Source: Candidatus Colwelliibacteriota bacterium
Lineage (GTDB): Bacteria > Patescibacteriota > Minisyncoccia > UBA6257 > Colwellbacteraceae
Length of the DNA: 7,888 nucleotides
Assembly (NCBI GenBank): GCA_016178255.1
Contig: JACOTQ010000048.1
Coordinates: 1-7,888 of the forward strand
Direction of reading: 5' to 3'
The position numbers and the translations under genes are program-made. The notes under the pieces are model-generated. The model did no database searches. It saw only the letters and a list, made by a program, of their open reading frames with translations, and was not told the origin of the DNA. The first letter of the stretch is position 1. Each line of letters begins with the position of its first letter. Positions 1 to 3,931 of this stretch are shown one piece after another.

Positions 1-51
1 TATTATTTCGCATTTGGCTCTCAACCTTATCTGGATATCAAAAAAGTGCTC

Positions 52-82
52 CGATAGTAGGATTTGAACTACAAGGTTAATT
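52..82 (-). pseudogene. Possible tRNA 3'-half remnant
   Basis: Read on the minus strand, this stretch contains a T-arm-like element (GTAG, loop TTCAAATC, CTAC) followed by TATCGGAGCA, which resembles the 3' end of a tRNA. The loop is 8 rather than 7 nt, the stem is only 4 bp, and no D-arm, anticodon arm or 5' acceptor strand lies upstream; the real tRNA-His ends about 10 nt before it. It is therefore at best a decayed 3' fragment, and it could be chance resemblance. A run of six T follows on the minus strand. Confidence 0.35.
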
Positions 83-91
83 CTTTGAGTG

Positions 92-163
92 GGTGCCCAA
101 CGGGATTCGAACCCGTGATGAGAGTTCCACAAACTCTAGTGTTGCCGCTACACCATGGGCACC
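92..163 (-). tRNA. tRNA-His(GTG)
   Basis: The minus strand folds as a full cloverleaf. The acceptor is GTGCCCA/TGGGCAC, the anticodon stem AGAGT/ACTCT closes loop TTGTGGA (anticodon GTG), and the T-arm is ACGGG-TTCGAAT-CCCGT. An extra G precedes the acceptor and faces C73, the G-1:C73 pair that identifies histidine tRNAs. CCA is not encoded, so it must be added after transcription. It lies about 200 nt downstream of tRNA-Phe on the same strand and may share its transcript. Confidence 0.97.
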
Positions 164-361
164 ATAGCTTGTGCCGCGGGAGGGAATTTCACTGCTCGTC
201 CCTCGACTTTGCTCGGCACTGCGCTTTCAGAACCCTCGGTTCTGAATAATCTCCGACACGGAGGGGACGCGGTGGCTTCCCCTCCGACCCACCCCTTTGT
301 TCAATTCCCTCCATGATACCAAAGAGGCAAAATAATCGCCATTCAGACGATAATTTCCTTT
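164..361. repeat. Gene-free structured spacer between tRNA-His and tRNA-Phe
   Basis: No gene is supported here. The stretch is GC-rich and densely folded: a 6-bp inverted repeat GAGGGA/TCCCTC (180-185/199-204); a perfect 9-bp stem with 3-nt loop, TTCAGAACC/GGTTCTGAA (226-234/238-246); CTCCG/CGGAG (251-255/259-263); and a perfect 8-bp stem CGGAGGGG/CCCCTCCG (259-266/279-286). It is bounded by tRNA-Phe on one side and a 22-nt near-copy of that tRNA's 3' end (171-192) on the other. It could be a short non-autonomous mobile repeat or a small structured RNA; neither is proven. Confidence 0.5.
171..192 (-). pseudogene. Duplicated 3' end of tRNA-Phe
   Basis: Positions 171-192 match 364-385 (the 3' end of the tRNA-Phe gene) at 19 of 22 bases in the same orientation, 193 bp apart. 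The copy covers the 3' acceptor strand, the 3' T-stem strand and part of the T-loop; nothing else of a tRNA is present. A duplicated tRNA 3' end at the far side of an insertion is the arrangement left by elements that integrate at tRNA genes. Confidence 0.6.
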
Positions 362-436
362 TGGTGCCGCGAGAGGGAATTGAACCCCCGACGCCAGCCT
401 CTTCAGGGCTGCGCTCTACCACTGAGCTATCGCGGC
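362..436 (-). tRNA. tRNA-Phe(GAA)
   Basis: Complete minus-strand cloverleaf. The acceptor is GCCGCGA/TCGCGGC with A73 and an encoded CCA (364-362). The D-arm is GCTC/GAGC, the anticodon stem CAGCC/GGCTG closes loop CTGAAGA (anticodon GAA), and the T-arm is GGGGG-TTCAATT-CCCTC with one G-T pair. A promoter with a -10 ending about 8 nt from the tRNA 5' end lies directly upstream, so the primary transcript would have almost no 5' leader. Confidence 0.97.
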
Positions 437-444
437 GCAATGAA

Positions 445-473
445 ATAATATTTTACTTATAAGTAAAATACAA
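445..473 (-). promoter_or_regulatory. tRNA-Phe promoter overlapped by a 22-bp palindrome
   Basis: On the minus strand, TTGTAT (-35, 468-473) and TATTAT (-10, 445-450) are separated by 17 bp, and the predicted start falls within a few bases of the tRNA 5' end. A perfect loopless 22-bp palindrome (449-470, core ACTTATAAGT) fills the spacer and touches both boxes, the position expected of an operator. No regulator is identified, and the symmetry could be accidental in AT-rich DNA. Confidence 0.5.
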
Positions 474-475
474 CC

Positions 476-510
476 ACGCAAAAAAGAGAGCCAGCCTATA
501 AGGCTGGCTC
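476..510 (-). terminator. Intrinsic terminator overlapping the metallopeptidase stop codon
   Basis: On the minus strand a perfect 10-bp stem, GAGCCAGCCT/AGGCTGGCTC (488-497/501-510) with a 3-nt loop, is followed by TCTTTTTT. The stem encodes the last residues of the upstream gene (Glu-Pro-Ala-Leu) and its TAG stop lies at the loop edge, so coding and termination signals share the same bases. Confidence 0.85.
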
Positions 511-906
511 CAAATCAGATGACTGATGCTTCTTTTTCTTTTCTCTCAACGACCGAATTTGCCCGTCGTCCAGACCGAGGTAATGCCCGACTTCGTGCCA
601 AATAGTTTCGTCTACAATCCCCGGAATTTCTTCGGGTGAACCCGCGAACCTTTCGATCTCGCCTTGAAAGATAGTGATTCTGTCAGGCAATTTCCCTATA
701 GCGTGACCTTTGCCCCAAACGGTAGAAGGTATTCCCTGATAGAGCCCGAGGAGATATCCATCGATTTTCAACTTTAACTTGGCGCGCGTTTCTTTGTTAG
801 GCTTTGTCCTAACGAGAAACACCACATTTTCGATCTTCTCGAGAATACTGTGAGGCAACTTATCGATAGACGCGGAAACTAATTTCTTGAACTCTTTGTA
901 TTCCAT
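496..906 (-). CDS. Zincin-like metallopeptidase family protein (PF06262-type)
   Basis: A 136-residue soluble protein with HEVGHYLGLDD at residues 104-114. This is the HExxHxxGxxD form of the zinc-protease motif: His104 and His108 as zinc ligands, Glu105 as the general base and Asp114 as the probable third ligand. The preceding LLGLYQGIP (residues 52-60) is also typical of the small zincin-like family once called DUF1025. Length fits the family (about 110-140). Substrate and biological role are unknown for the family. There is no signal peptide or membrane segment, so it is probably cytoplasmic. The C-terminus is Lys-rich and its codons double as the terminator stem. No clear Shine-Dalgarno sequence precedes ATG 906; the start is supported by a consensus-like promoter 38 nt upstream. 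It is a single-gene unit. Confidence 0.85.
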   Translation of the reverse strand: MEYKEFKKLVSASIDKLPHSILEKIENVVFLVRTKPNKETRAKLKLKIDGYLLGLYQGIPSTVWGKGHAIGKLPDRITIFQGEIERFAGSPEEIPGIVDETIWHEVGHYLGLDDGQIRSLREKKKKHQSSDLEPAL

Positions 907-950
907 AAAATAGTTTTAATATATTAAAGAAGTTGTTAACGAATGAGTAA

Positions 951-979
951 GATATACGATAAATATCGTTCCTTGTCAA
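951..979 (-). promoter_or_regulatory. Metallopeptidase gene promoter with inverted repeat in the spacer
   Basis: On the minus strand, a perfect -35 TTGACA (974-979), a 17-bp spacer and TATATC (951-956) precede the gene starting at 906, giving a leader of roughly 38 nt. The spacer contains ACGATA-AA-TATCGT (956-969), a 6+6 bp inverted repeat placed where a repressor would block RNA polymerase. The promoter is well supported; an operator role is inferred. Confidence 0.7.
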
Positions 980-991
980 CATAAGTTGAGT

Positions 992-1020
992 TTGTTTGAT
1001 AAAAATCAGTGATGTATATT
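992..1020 (+). promoter_or_regulatory. Possible coaE promoter
   Basis: TTGTTT (992-997), 17 bp and TATATT (1015-1020) point toward coaE. The -35 is weak and the -10 is fair. If used, transcription would start near 1027, inside the partial tRNA-Arg copy, placing that fragment in the coaE leader. Confidence 0.35.
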
Positions 1021-1055
1021 TTCAATGGATAGAATAACCACGTCCTAAGGGAAAA
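1021..1055 (+). pseudogene. Partial copy of tRNA-Arg(CCT): D-arm through anticodon stem
   Basis: This matches 2244-2278 of the intact tRNA-Arg(CCT) at 30 of 35 bases without gaps, including the first 14 bases (TTCAATGGATAGAA) and the anticodon region CGTCCTAAGG. The 5' acceptor strand and the entire T-arm and 3' end are absent, so it cannot make a tRNA. It ends about 10 nt before the coaE start codon and lies 1,223 bp from its full counterpart in the same orientation. Confidence 0.8.
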
Positions 1056-1065
1056 GAAGACTACA

Positions 1066-1674
1066 ATGAATGCTTCAAAAGCGCCAATCTACGGTCTTAC
1101 GGGAAACATGGGTTGCGGCAAAAGCACGGTTGCGAAGTTTTTCGGTGAATTTCAAGGTGTGGTCATTTTTAGCGCTGATGATGTAGCCAAAGAATTATTG
1201 CGCGAGGAACGATACGCGGAGAAACTATCAGACCCTCTTGGCGCAAATATTTTTACAGGGGGCAAGGTGGATTTCCGTAAAATAGCTCAAGCGGTTTTTA
1301 GCGATTCCGAGACGCTCCGGAAGCTTGAGCATTTTATCCACCCTTTAACCTGGCGGGCTATCCGTGATAGGATGCGGGAGTATGACCAAGTTTCATTTTT
1401 TCTCGTTGAATCCGCGTTGATTTATGAAGCTGCATGGGAAAAATATTTTGATGCTATCATCGTCGTAACGTGCAGCCCAGAAGAGCAATGCCGCCGCATT
1501 CAAAACAGCAGAGATTTATCAGAGGAAGAAATAACTAAACGGCTTATGAGGCAACTCACCGTTAAAGAAAAAGTAAAGCGCGCGGATTTTGTTATTGACA
1601 CAACATGTTCCATAGGGGAAGTAAGGAGCAAGGTTAAAGATTTATATTATCGGCTAACGGGAAATGATGTCTGA
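1066..1674 (+). CDS. coaE: Dephospho-CoA kinase
   Basis: Phosphorylates the ribose 3'-OH of dephospho-CoA with ATP, the last step of coenzyme A synthesis, in the cytoplasm. The 202-residue protein is normal for the family. Visible signatures: Walker A GNMGCGKS (residues 13-20, within GLTGNMGCGKST); SADD at 36-39 in place of the usual DAD-type substrate motif; FIHP at 90-93; VESALIYE at 114-121 following strand 3; the Arg-rich lid region around 143-170; and ADFVIDT at 173-179, the nucleotide-binding ADxVIDN motif. ATG 1066 lies in a run of purines (AAGAAGACTACAATG) but with no strong Shine-Dalgarno. It overlaps coaD by 11 bp, so the two are co-transcribed and probably translationally coupled. 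Its leader contains a tRNA-Arg fragment, suggesting the pair was inserted as a unit. Confidence 0.95.
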   Translation: MNASKAPIYGLTGNMGCGKSTVAKFFGEFQGVVIFSADDVAKELLREERYAEKLSDPLGANIFTGGKVDFRKIAQAVFSDSETLRKLEHFIHPLTWRAIRDRMREYDQVSFFLVESALIYEAAWEKYFDAIIVVTCSPEEQCRRIQNSRDLSEEEITKRLMRQLTVKEKVKRADFVIDTTCSIGEVRSKVKDLYYRLTGNDV

Positions 1675-2182
1675 CGCCCAGAAAATCGCTATTTATCCAG
1701 GGACTTTTGACCCTATGACGCTGGGACATCTTGATGTTTTAAAGACAAGCGCCGCGATTTTCGACGAGGTGGTTGTCGCTCTTTTAGTAAATCCCGAAAA
1801 GAAACCCCTGTTTTGCGAAGAAGAAAGATTGGCAATGATTGAAGAATCAATAAGAGAAGTCTGCATTGTTAATGTTCGGACGATTTCTTTTGACGGATTA
1901 ACTGTTGAATTAGCCCGTAGAGAGAAAGCAATTGCCATTATCCGAGGATTACGCTTAATAACGGATTACGAAGCGGAGTTTGGAATAAGCTTTAACAACC
2001 ATGTTTTAGATTCCGGAATATACACGGTTTTTATCCCGCCGCTTCAAGAGCATGTTCATGTTAGTTCGTCTATGATACGGGAATTACTCTCGTTTGGGAG
2101 AACGGACTTAAGCAAGTATGTGCCACAAGCCGCGCTGAAATATATTTCAGCCTATGAGTATAAAGATTTGAGAAACAGATGA
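1664..2182 (+). CDS. coaD: Phosphopantetheine adenylyltransferase
   Basis: Transfers AMP from ATP to 4'-phosphopantetheine to give dephospho-CoA, the substrate of the CoaE encoded just upstream. The 172-residue protein carries the nucleotidyltransferase signature YPGTFDPMTLGH (residues 11-22; the T-x-G-H motif is Thr19-His22), the family motif IIRGLR (92-97), and HVSSSMIREL (132-141), equivalent to the conserved ISSSxVR segment. Two consecutive ATGs (1664, 1667) are possible starts; the second would shorten the overlap with coaE to 8 bp and leave the protein unaffected. A perfect 18-bp palindrome (2134-2151) falls inside the C-terminal codons. No terminator follows before tRNA-Arg(CCT). The earlier CoA genes (coaA/coaX, coaBC) are not in the window. 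Confidence 0.95.
   Translation: MMSDAQKIAIYPGTFDPMTLGHLDVLKTSAAIFDEVVVALLVNPEKKPLFCEEERLAMIEESIREVCIVNVRTISFDGLTVELARREKAIAIIRGLRLITDYEAEFGISFNNHVLDSGIYTVFIPPLQEHVHVSSSMIRELLSFGRTDLSKYVPQAALKYISAYEYKDLRNR
2134..2151. repeat. 18-bp perfect palindrome within coaD
   Basis: GCTGAAATA/TATTTCAGC is a loopless inverted repeat inside the last codons of coaD (Leu-Lys-Tyr-Ile-Ser-Ala). There is no adjacent T-run in either direction, so it does not look like an intrinsic terminator. It may be a coding coincidence. Confidence 0.4.
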
Positions 2183-2197
2183 AATTGGATATATACT
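2168..2197 (+). promoter_or_regulatory. Promoter for tRNA-Arg(CCT)
   Basis: TTGAGA (2168-2173), an 18-bp spacer and TATACT (2192-2197) each match the sigma-70 consensus at 5 of 6 positions. Initiation near 2204 would leave a leader of about 30 nt before the tRNA. The -35 overlaps the last codons of coaD. Confidence 0.6.
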
Positions 2198-2233
2198 AAG
2201 TGCGTTCTTCCTATCATTTCAGTTAATTTCTAC

Positions 2234-2305
2234 GCCCCCGTAGTTCAATGGATAGAACAATTCCGTCCTAAGGAAAAAATGGGAGTCCGATTCTTCCCGG
2301 GGGCA
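2234..2305 (+). tRNA. tRNA-Arg(CCT)
   Basis: The acceptor is GCCCCCG/CGGGGGC with A73 and no encoded CCA. The D-arm is GTTC/GAAC, the anticodon loop GTCCTAA (anticodon CCT) lies in stem ATTCC/GGAAA, and the T-arm is GGGAG-TCCGATT-CTTCC. The outermost anticodon-stem pair is an A-A mismatch, the loop begins with an unusual G32, and the T-stem has one G-T pair, so the gene is slightly irregular but probably functional. The D-arm is identical to that of tRNA-Arg(TCT) at 3579. Confidence 0.92.
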
Positions 2306-2319
2306 CAAGCTAAAGCAAA

Positions 2320-2372
2320 TGCGGACAACCTCTCGATTGTCCGCAATGATTTCTACGCTGCTTCGGCGTAGA
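2320..2372. terminator. Twin hairpins between tRNA-Arg(CCT) and yhbH
   Basis: Two hairpins lie between the convergent tRNA-Arg and yhbH genes: a 9-bp stem (GCGGACAA/TTGTCCGC core, 2320-2328/2337-2345) and a 7-bp stem TCTACGC/GCGTAGA (2352-2358/2366-2372). On the minus strand the first is followed by ATTTGCTTT, moderately U-rich; on the plus strand no T-tract follows. They probably end yhbH transcription and may insulate both directions. Confidence 0.5.
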
Positions 2373-2389
2373 TGGAAAACGTAAAACGC

Positions 2390-3412
2390 TCATACAGCAA
2401 CGACCTCCTTTGGCTGCAAGAAAGACTGTAATACTTGATACAGTTCTTCTTTGTGAGTGATGGTGACACTCATAAGCCTGGGGTGCGTAATCTGCTGTAA
2501 AGCATACTGCAAGGTGCTCGTCGCATAGGGCGATTGAGCCGTACCGCCATAGAAGCTGGCCTCATCCCGGTAATGGATTTCTCCATAGCCGACCATATTA
2601 CAATGGACGAGGAGGTCTTCAACGATGGTTTTACAAACGGCGTTATCGTACGGCAAATTGTCGCCGTCCGAAAAATGGAACAAGTAGACATTCCAGCCGC
2701 TTTCCGGATGGAACTCTATAATATGCTCCAGGGCAACTTTATAGGCCGAGGAGCATTTTGTTCCACCGCTATTTGATAGCGCGAAGAAATCGGTCTCCGG
2801 CACCACTTGAGCCTCGGTGTCGTGGGCGATGAAGACTGTTTCAACATGCTGATACTTCAACCGCAGAAACCGCACCATCCAAAAGAAGAAACTTTTGGCG
2901 ATGTATTTCTTTGCGGTCGTCATTGAACCGCTTCGGTCCATAAGCATATAGACCGCGGCATTAGCATGCTTCTCTGGATAATCTTCCCAGATTTTGAAAC
3001 GAAGGTGCTTTTCTTCAAGCCACGGCAGAGCCATATCTTCAAGCATCATTTGAGTAAGGTCGTCGAGAAGCATTTCTACTTCGTACGTCAGCTCGCCAGG
3101 TTCATCTCCAGGAAGACCACTTCCTGGTCCGTCGCCATTGCCGGTTCGTTGACCGAGTAAGTCGCCGGGCTTGCCAGCGCCTTGCCCGACACCGCTTTGC
3201 GGATGACCATACTTGAAGCGATATTGCTCGAGATAACGCAAAGGAATTCTTACCCTTTTGTTGCCATCCGAACTGATTATCGCTTCTTCGGCGATAAGCT
3301 CACGCAGGTTCTTGCGAATAGCCTCTTTGACACGCTGGTCGTGGCGGAGGCTATCTTTCATGCCTCGACCACGCAGTTCCCAAGGAACGCCCTTGTATAC
3401 TGCTACTGTCAT
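2390..3412 (-). CDS. yhbH: YhbH/YeaH (DUF444) family protein with a vWA-like domain
   Basis: Related to Bacillus YhbH and E. coli YeaH, cytoplasmic stress or sporulation-associated proteins normally encoded beside the PrkA/YeaG kinase and SpoVR; their molecular activity is not established. From GTG 3424 it would be 344 residues; I prefer ATG 3412 because GAGG lies 6 nt upstream. Numbering from the GTG: basic N-terminal helices (about 23-50), a Gly/Pro-rich linker (about 78-112), then a von Willebrand-A fold with a metal-site motif DRSGSM (163-168), AKSFFFWMVRFLR (176-188), SGGTKCSSAYK (219-229) and FHFSDGDN (249-256). Compared with Bacillus YhbH as I recall it, about 50 residues between the linker and the vWA strand are missing (ALPWLEEKHLRFKIW is contiguous here). 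No kinase or SpoVR gene is in the window. It lies between two tRNA-Arg genes. Confidence 0.9.
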   Translation of the reverse strand: MTVAVYKGVPWELRGRGMKDSLRHDQRVKEAIRKNLRELIAEEAIISSDGNKRVRIPLRYLEQYRFKYGHPQSGVGQGAGKPGDLLGQRTGNGDGPGSGLPGDEPGELTYEVEMLLDDLTQMMLEDMALPWLEEKHLRFKIWEDYPEKHANAAVYMLMDRSGSMTTAKKYIAKSFFFWMVRFLRLKYQHVETVFIAHDTEAQVVPETDFFALSNSGGTKCSSAYKVALEHIIEFHPESGWNVYLFHFSDGDNLPYDNAVCKTIVEDLLVHCNMVGYGEIHYRDEASFYGGTAQSPYATSTLQYALQQITHPRLMSVTITHKEELYQVLQSFLQPKEVVAV

Positions 3413-3512
3413 ACCACGCCTCACTTTCTATGTGTATGTATGAGCGTTGTTTTCAAGGTTCTATCGCCAGTATGTGACGTCCGCCCGTAAAATGCAATGT
3501 ACTCCTTTCGGG

Positions 3513-3541
3513 TTGAATATCGCCGGATTTTAATAGATACT
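3513..3541 (+). promoter_or_regulatory. Promoter for tRNA-Arg(TCT) and tRNA-Pro
   Basis: TTGAAT (3513-3518), 17 bp and GATACT (3536-3541) give a predicted start near 3548, about 30 nt before tRNA-Arg(TCT). tRNA-Pro begins 39 nt after tRNA-Arg and probably shares the transcript. Confidence 0.5.
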
Positions 3542-3558
3542 GTGTAGAGTTCCGTGTT

Positions 3559-3578
3559 CTGCCTACCGGCAGACAGGC
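3559..3578. repeat. GC-rich palindromic repeat abutting tRNA-Arg(TCT)
   Basis: CTGCC-TACC-GGCAG (3559-3572) followed by ACAGGC forms a nested inverted repeat ending at the base before the tRNA. I recognise this as a dispersed intergenic palindrome of uncultured small-genome bacteria; read as protein on the minus strand it gives the spurious peptide ACLPVGR often seen in such genomes. Its family membership is recalled, not searched. Confidence 0.5.
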
Positions 3579-3650
3579 CTCCCCGTAGTTCAATGGATAG
3601 AACAACTCCCTTCTAAGGAGTGGATGGAGGTCCGATTCCTCCCGGGGAGA
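3579..3650 (+). tRNA. tRNA-Arg(TCT)
   Basis: The acceptor is CTCCCCG/CGGGGAG with A73. The D-arm is GTTC/GAAC, the anticodon stem ACTCC/GGAGT closes loop CTTCTAA (anticodon TCT), and the T-arm is GGAGG-TCCGATT-CCTCC. All stems are fully paired. CCA is not encoded. The first base pair is C1-G72 rather than the usual G1-C72. It resembles tRNA-Arg(CCT) at 2234 closely, with identical bases through the D-arm. Confidence 0.96.
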
Positions 3651-3689
3651 CATACAAGACAAGAGAAGCGTGACTTAAGAGAATTGTTT

Positions 3690-3763
3690 CGGGGAGTAGT
3701 ATACCGGCAGTACGCCTGCTTTGGGAGCAGGTAGACCGGGTTCGATTCCCGGCTCCCCGACCA
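3690..3763 (+). tRNA. tRNA-Pro(TGG)
   Basis: The acceptor is CGGGGAG/CTCCCCG with A73 and an encoded CCA (3761-3763); C1-G72 is the usual bacterial proline identity pair. The anticodon stem CCTGC/GCAGG closes loop TTTGGGA (anticodon TGG), and the T-arm is CCGGG-TTCGATT-CCCGG. A T-rich stretch follows directly (ATATTTTTTATTT) and could release the polymerase after the stable T-arm and acceptor helices. Confidence 0.97.
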
Positions 3764-3779
3764 AGTAGATATTTTTTAT

Positions 3780-3808
3780 TTGAAAGATAAGATAAAGTAG
3801 TTTATAGA
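3780..3808 (+). promoter_or_regulatory. Possible promoter for the laccase-domain gene
   Basis: TTGAAA (3780-3785), 17 bp and TATAGA (3803-3808) fit the sigma-70 pattern. Initiation near 3815 would give a leader of about 117 nt containing the 26-bp palindrome and the tRNA-Pro remnant. Confidence 0.45.
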
Positions 3809-3852
3809 TTCATAGATGCTGGGAATCGAAACTGCTGAAAGAGGTCATTCTG

Positions 3853-3878
3853 CACTGATATACTTAAGTATATCAGTG
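3853..3878. promoter_or_regulatory. 26-bp perfect palindrome upstream of the laccase-domain gene
   Basis: CACTGATATACTT is followed immediately by its exact reverse complement with no loop, centred on CTTAAG. It lies 54 bp before ATG 3932. There is no T-run after it on either strand, which argues against an intrinsic terminator. It could be a regulator-binding site or an RNA hairpin in the leader. It shares the core ACTTA/TAAGT with the palindrome at 449-470. Confidence 0.5.
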
Positions 3879-3895
3879 AAAACTAAATGAGTGAG

Positions 3896-3920
3896 TGGTG
3901 AGCTTCTCGGCTCCCCCGAC
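3896..3920 (+). pseudogene. Decayed 3' end of tRNA-Pro
   Basis: Positions 3896-3916 align without gaps to 3738-3758 (T-arm and 3' acceptor strand of tRNA-Pro) at 16 of 21 bases, including an unbroken CGGCTCCCC; the continuation GAC also matches after one extra C. It has the same orientation as tRNA-Pro, 158 bp downstream, and ends 11 nt before the next start codon. Confidence 0.5.
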
Positions 3921-3931
3921 AATAAATAATA

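Noticed and set aside
64..249. 61-codon plus-strand open frame
   Set aside because: It runs antisense through tRNA-His and into the structured repeats; not protein-like.
164..361. CRISPR array
   Set aside because: The repeats are nested inverted repeats of different sequence, not regularly spaced direct repeats, and no cas gene is in the window.
189..440. 83-codon minus-strand open frame across tRNA-Phe and the structured spacer
   Set aside because: Its first third is tRNA-Phe read as protein and the rest is the hairpin-rich spacer; no start signal or family.
1021..1065. A T-box or other tRNA-sensing riboswitch in the coaE leader
   Set aside because: The similarity is to tRNA itself, not to a T-box specifier or antiterminator; no terminator or T-box motif is present.
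2534..2776. Plus-strand open frames opposite yhbH
   Set aside because: They are fully antisense to well-conserved yhbH coding sequence, with no ribosome site or recognisable product.
3453..3662. 69-codon minus-strand open frame containing CLPVGR and LHFTGGRHILAIEP
   Set aside because: It reads antisense through tRNA-Arg(TCT) and the palindromic repeat; peptides like this come from intergenic repeats, not genes.
3822..3842. Minus-strand TTCGATTCCC resembling a T-loop between tRNA-Pro and the laccase-domain gene
   Set aside because: The flanking bases cannot form a T-stem and no acceptor strand follows; probably chance.
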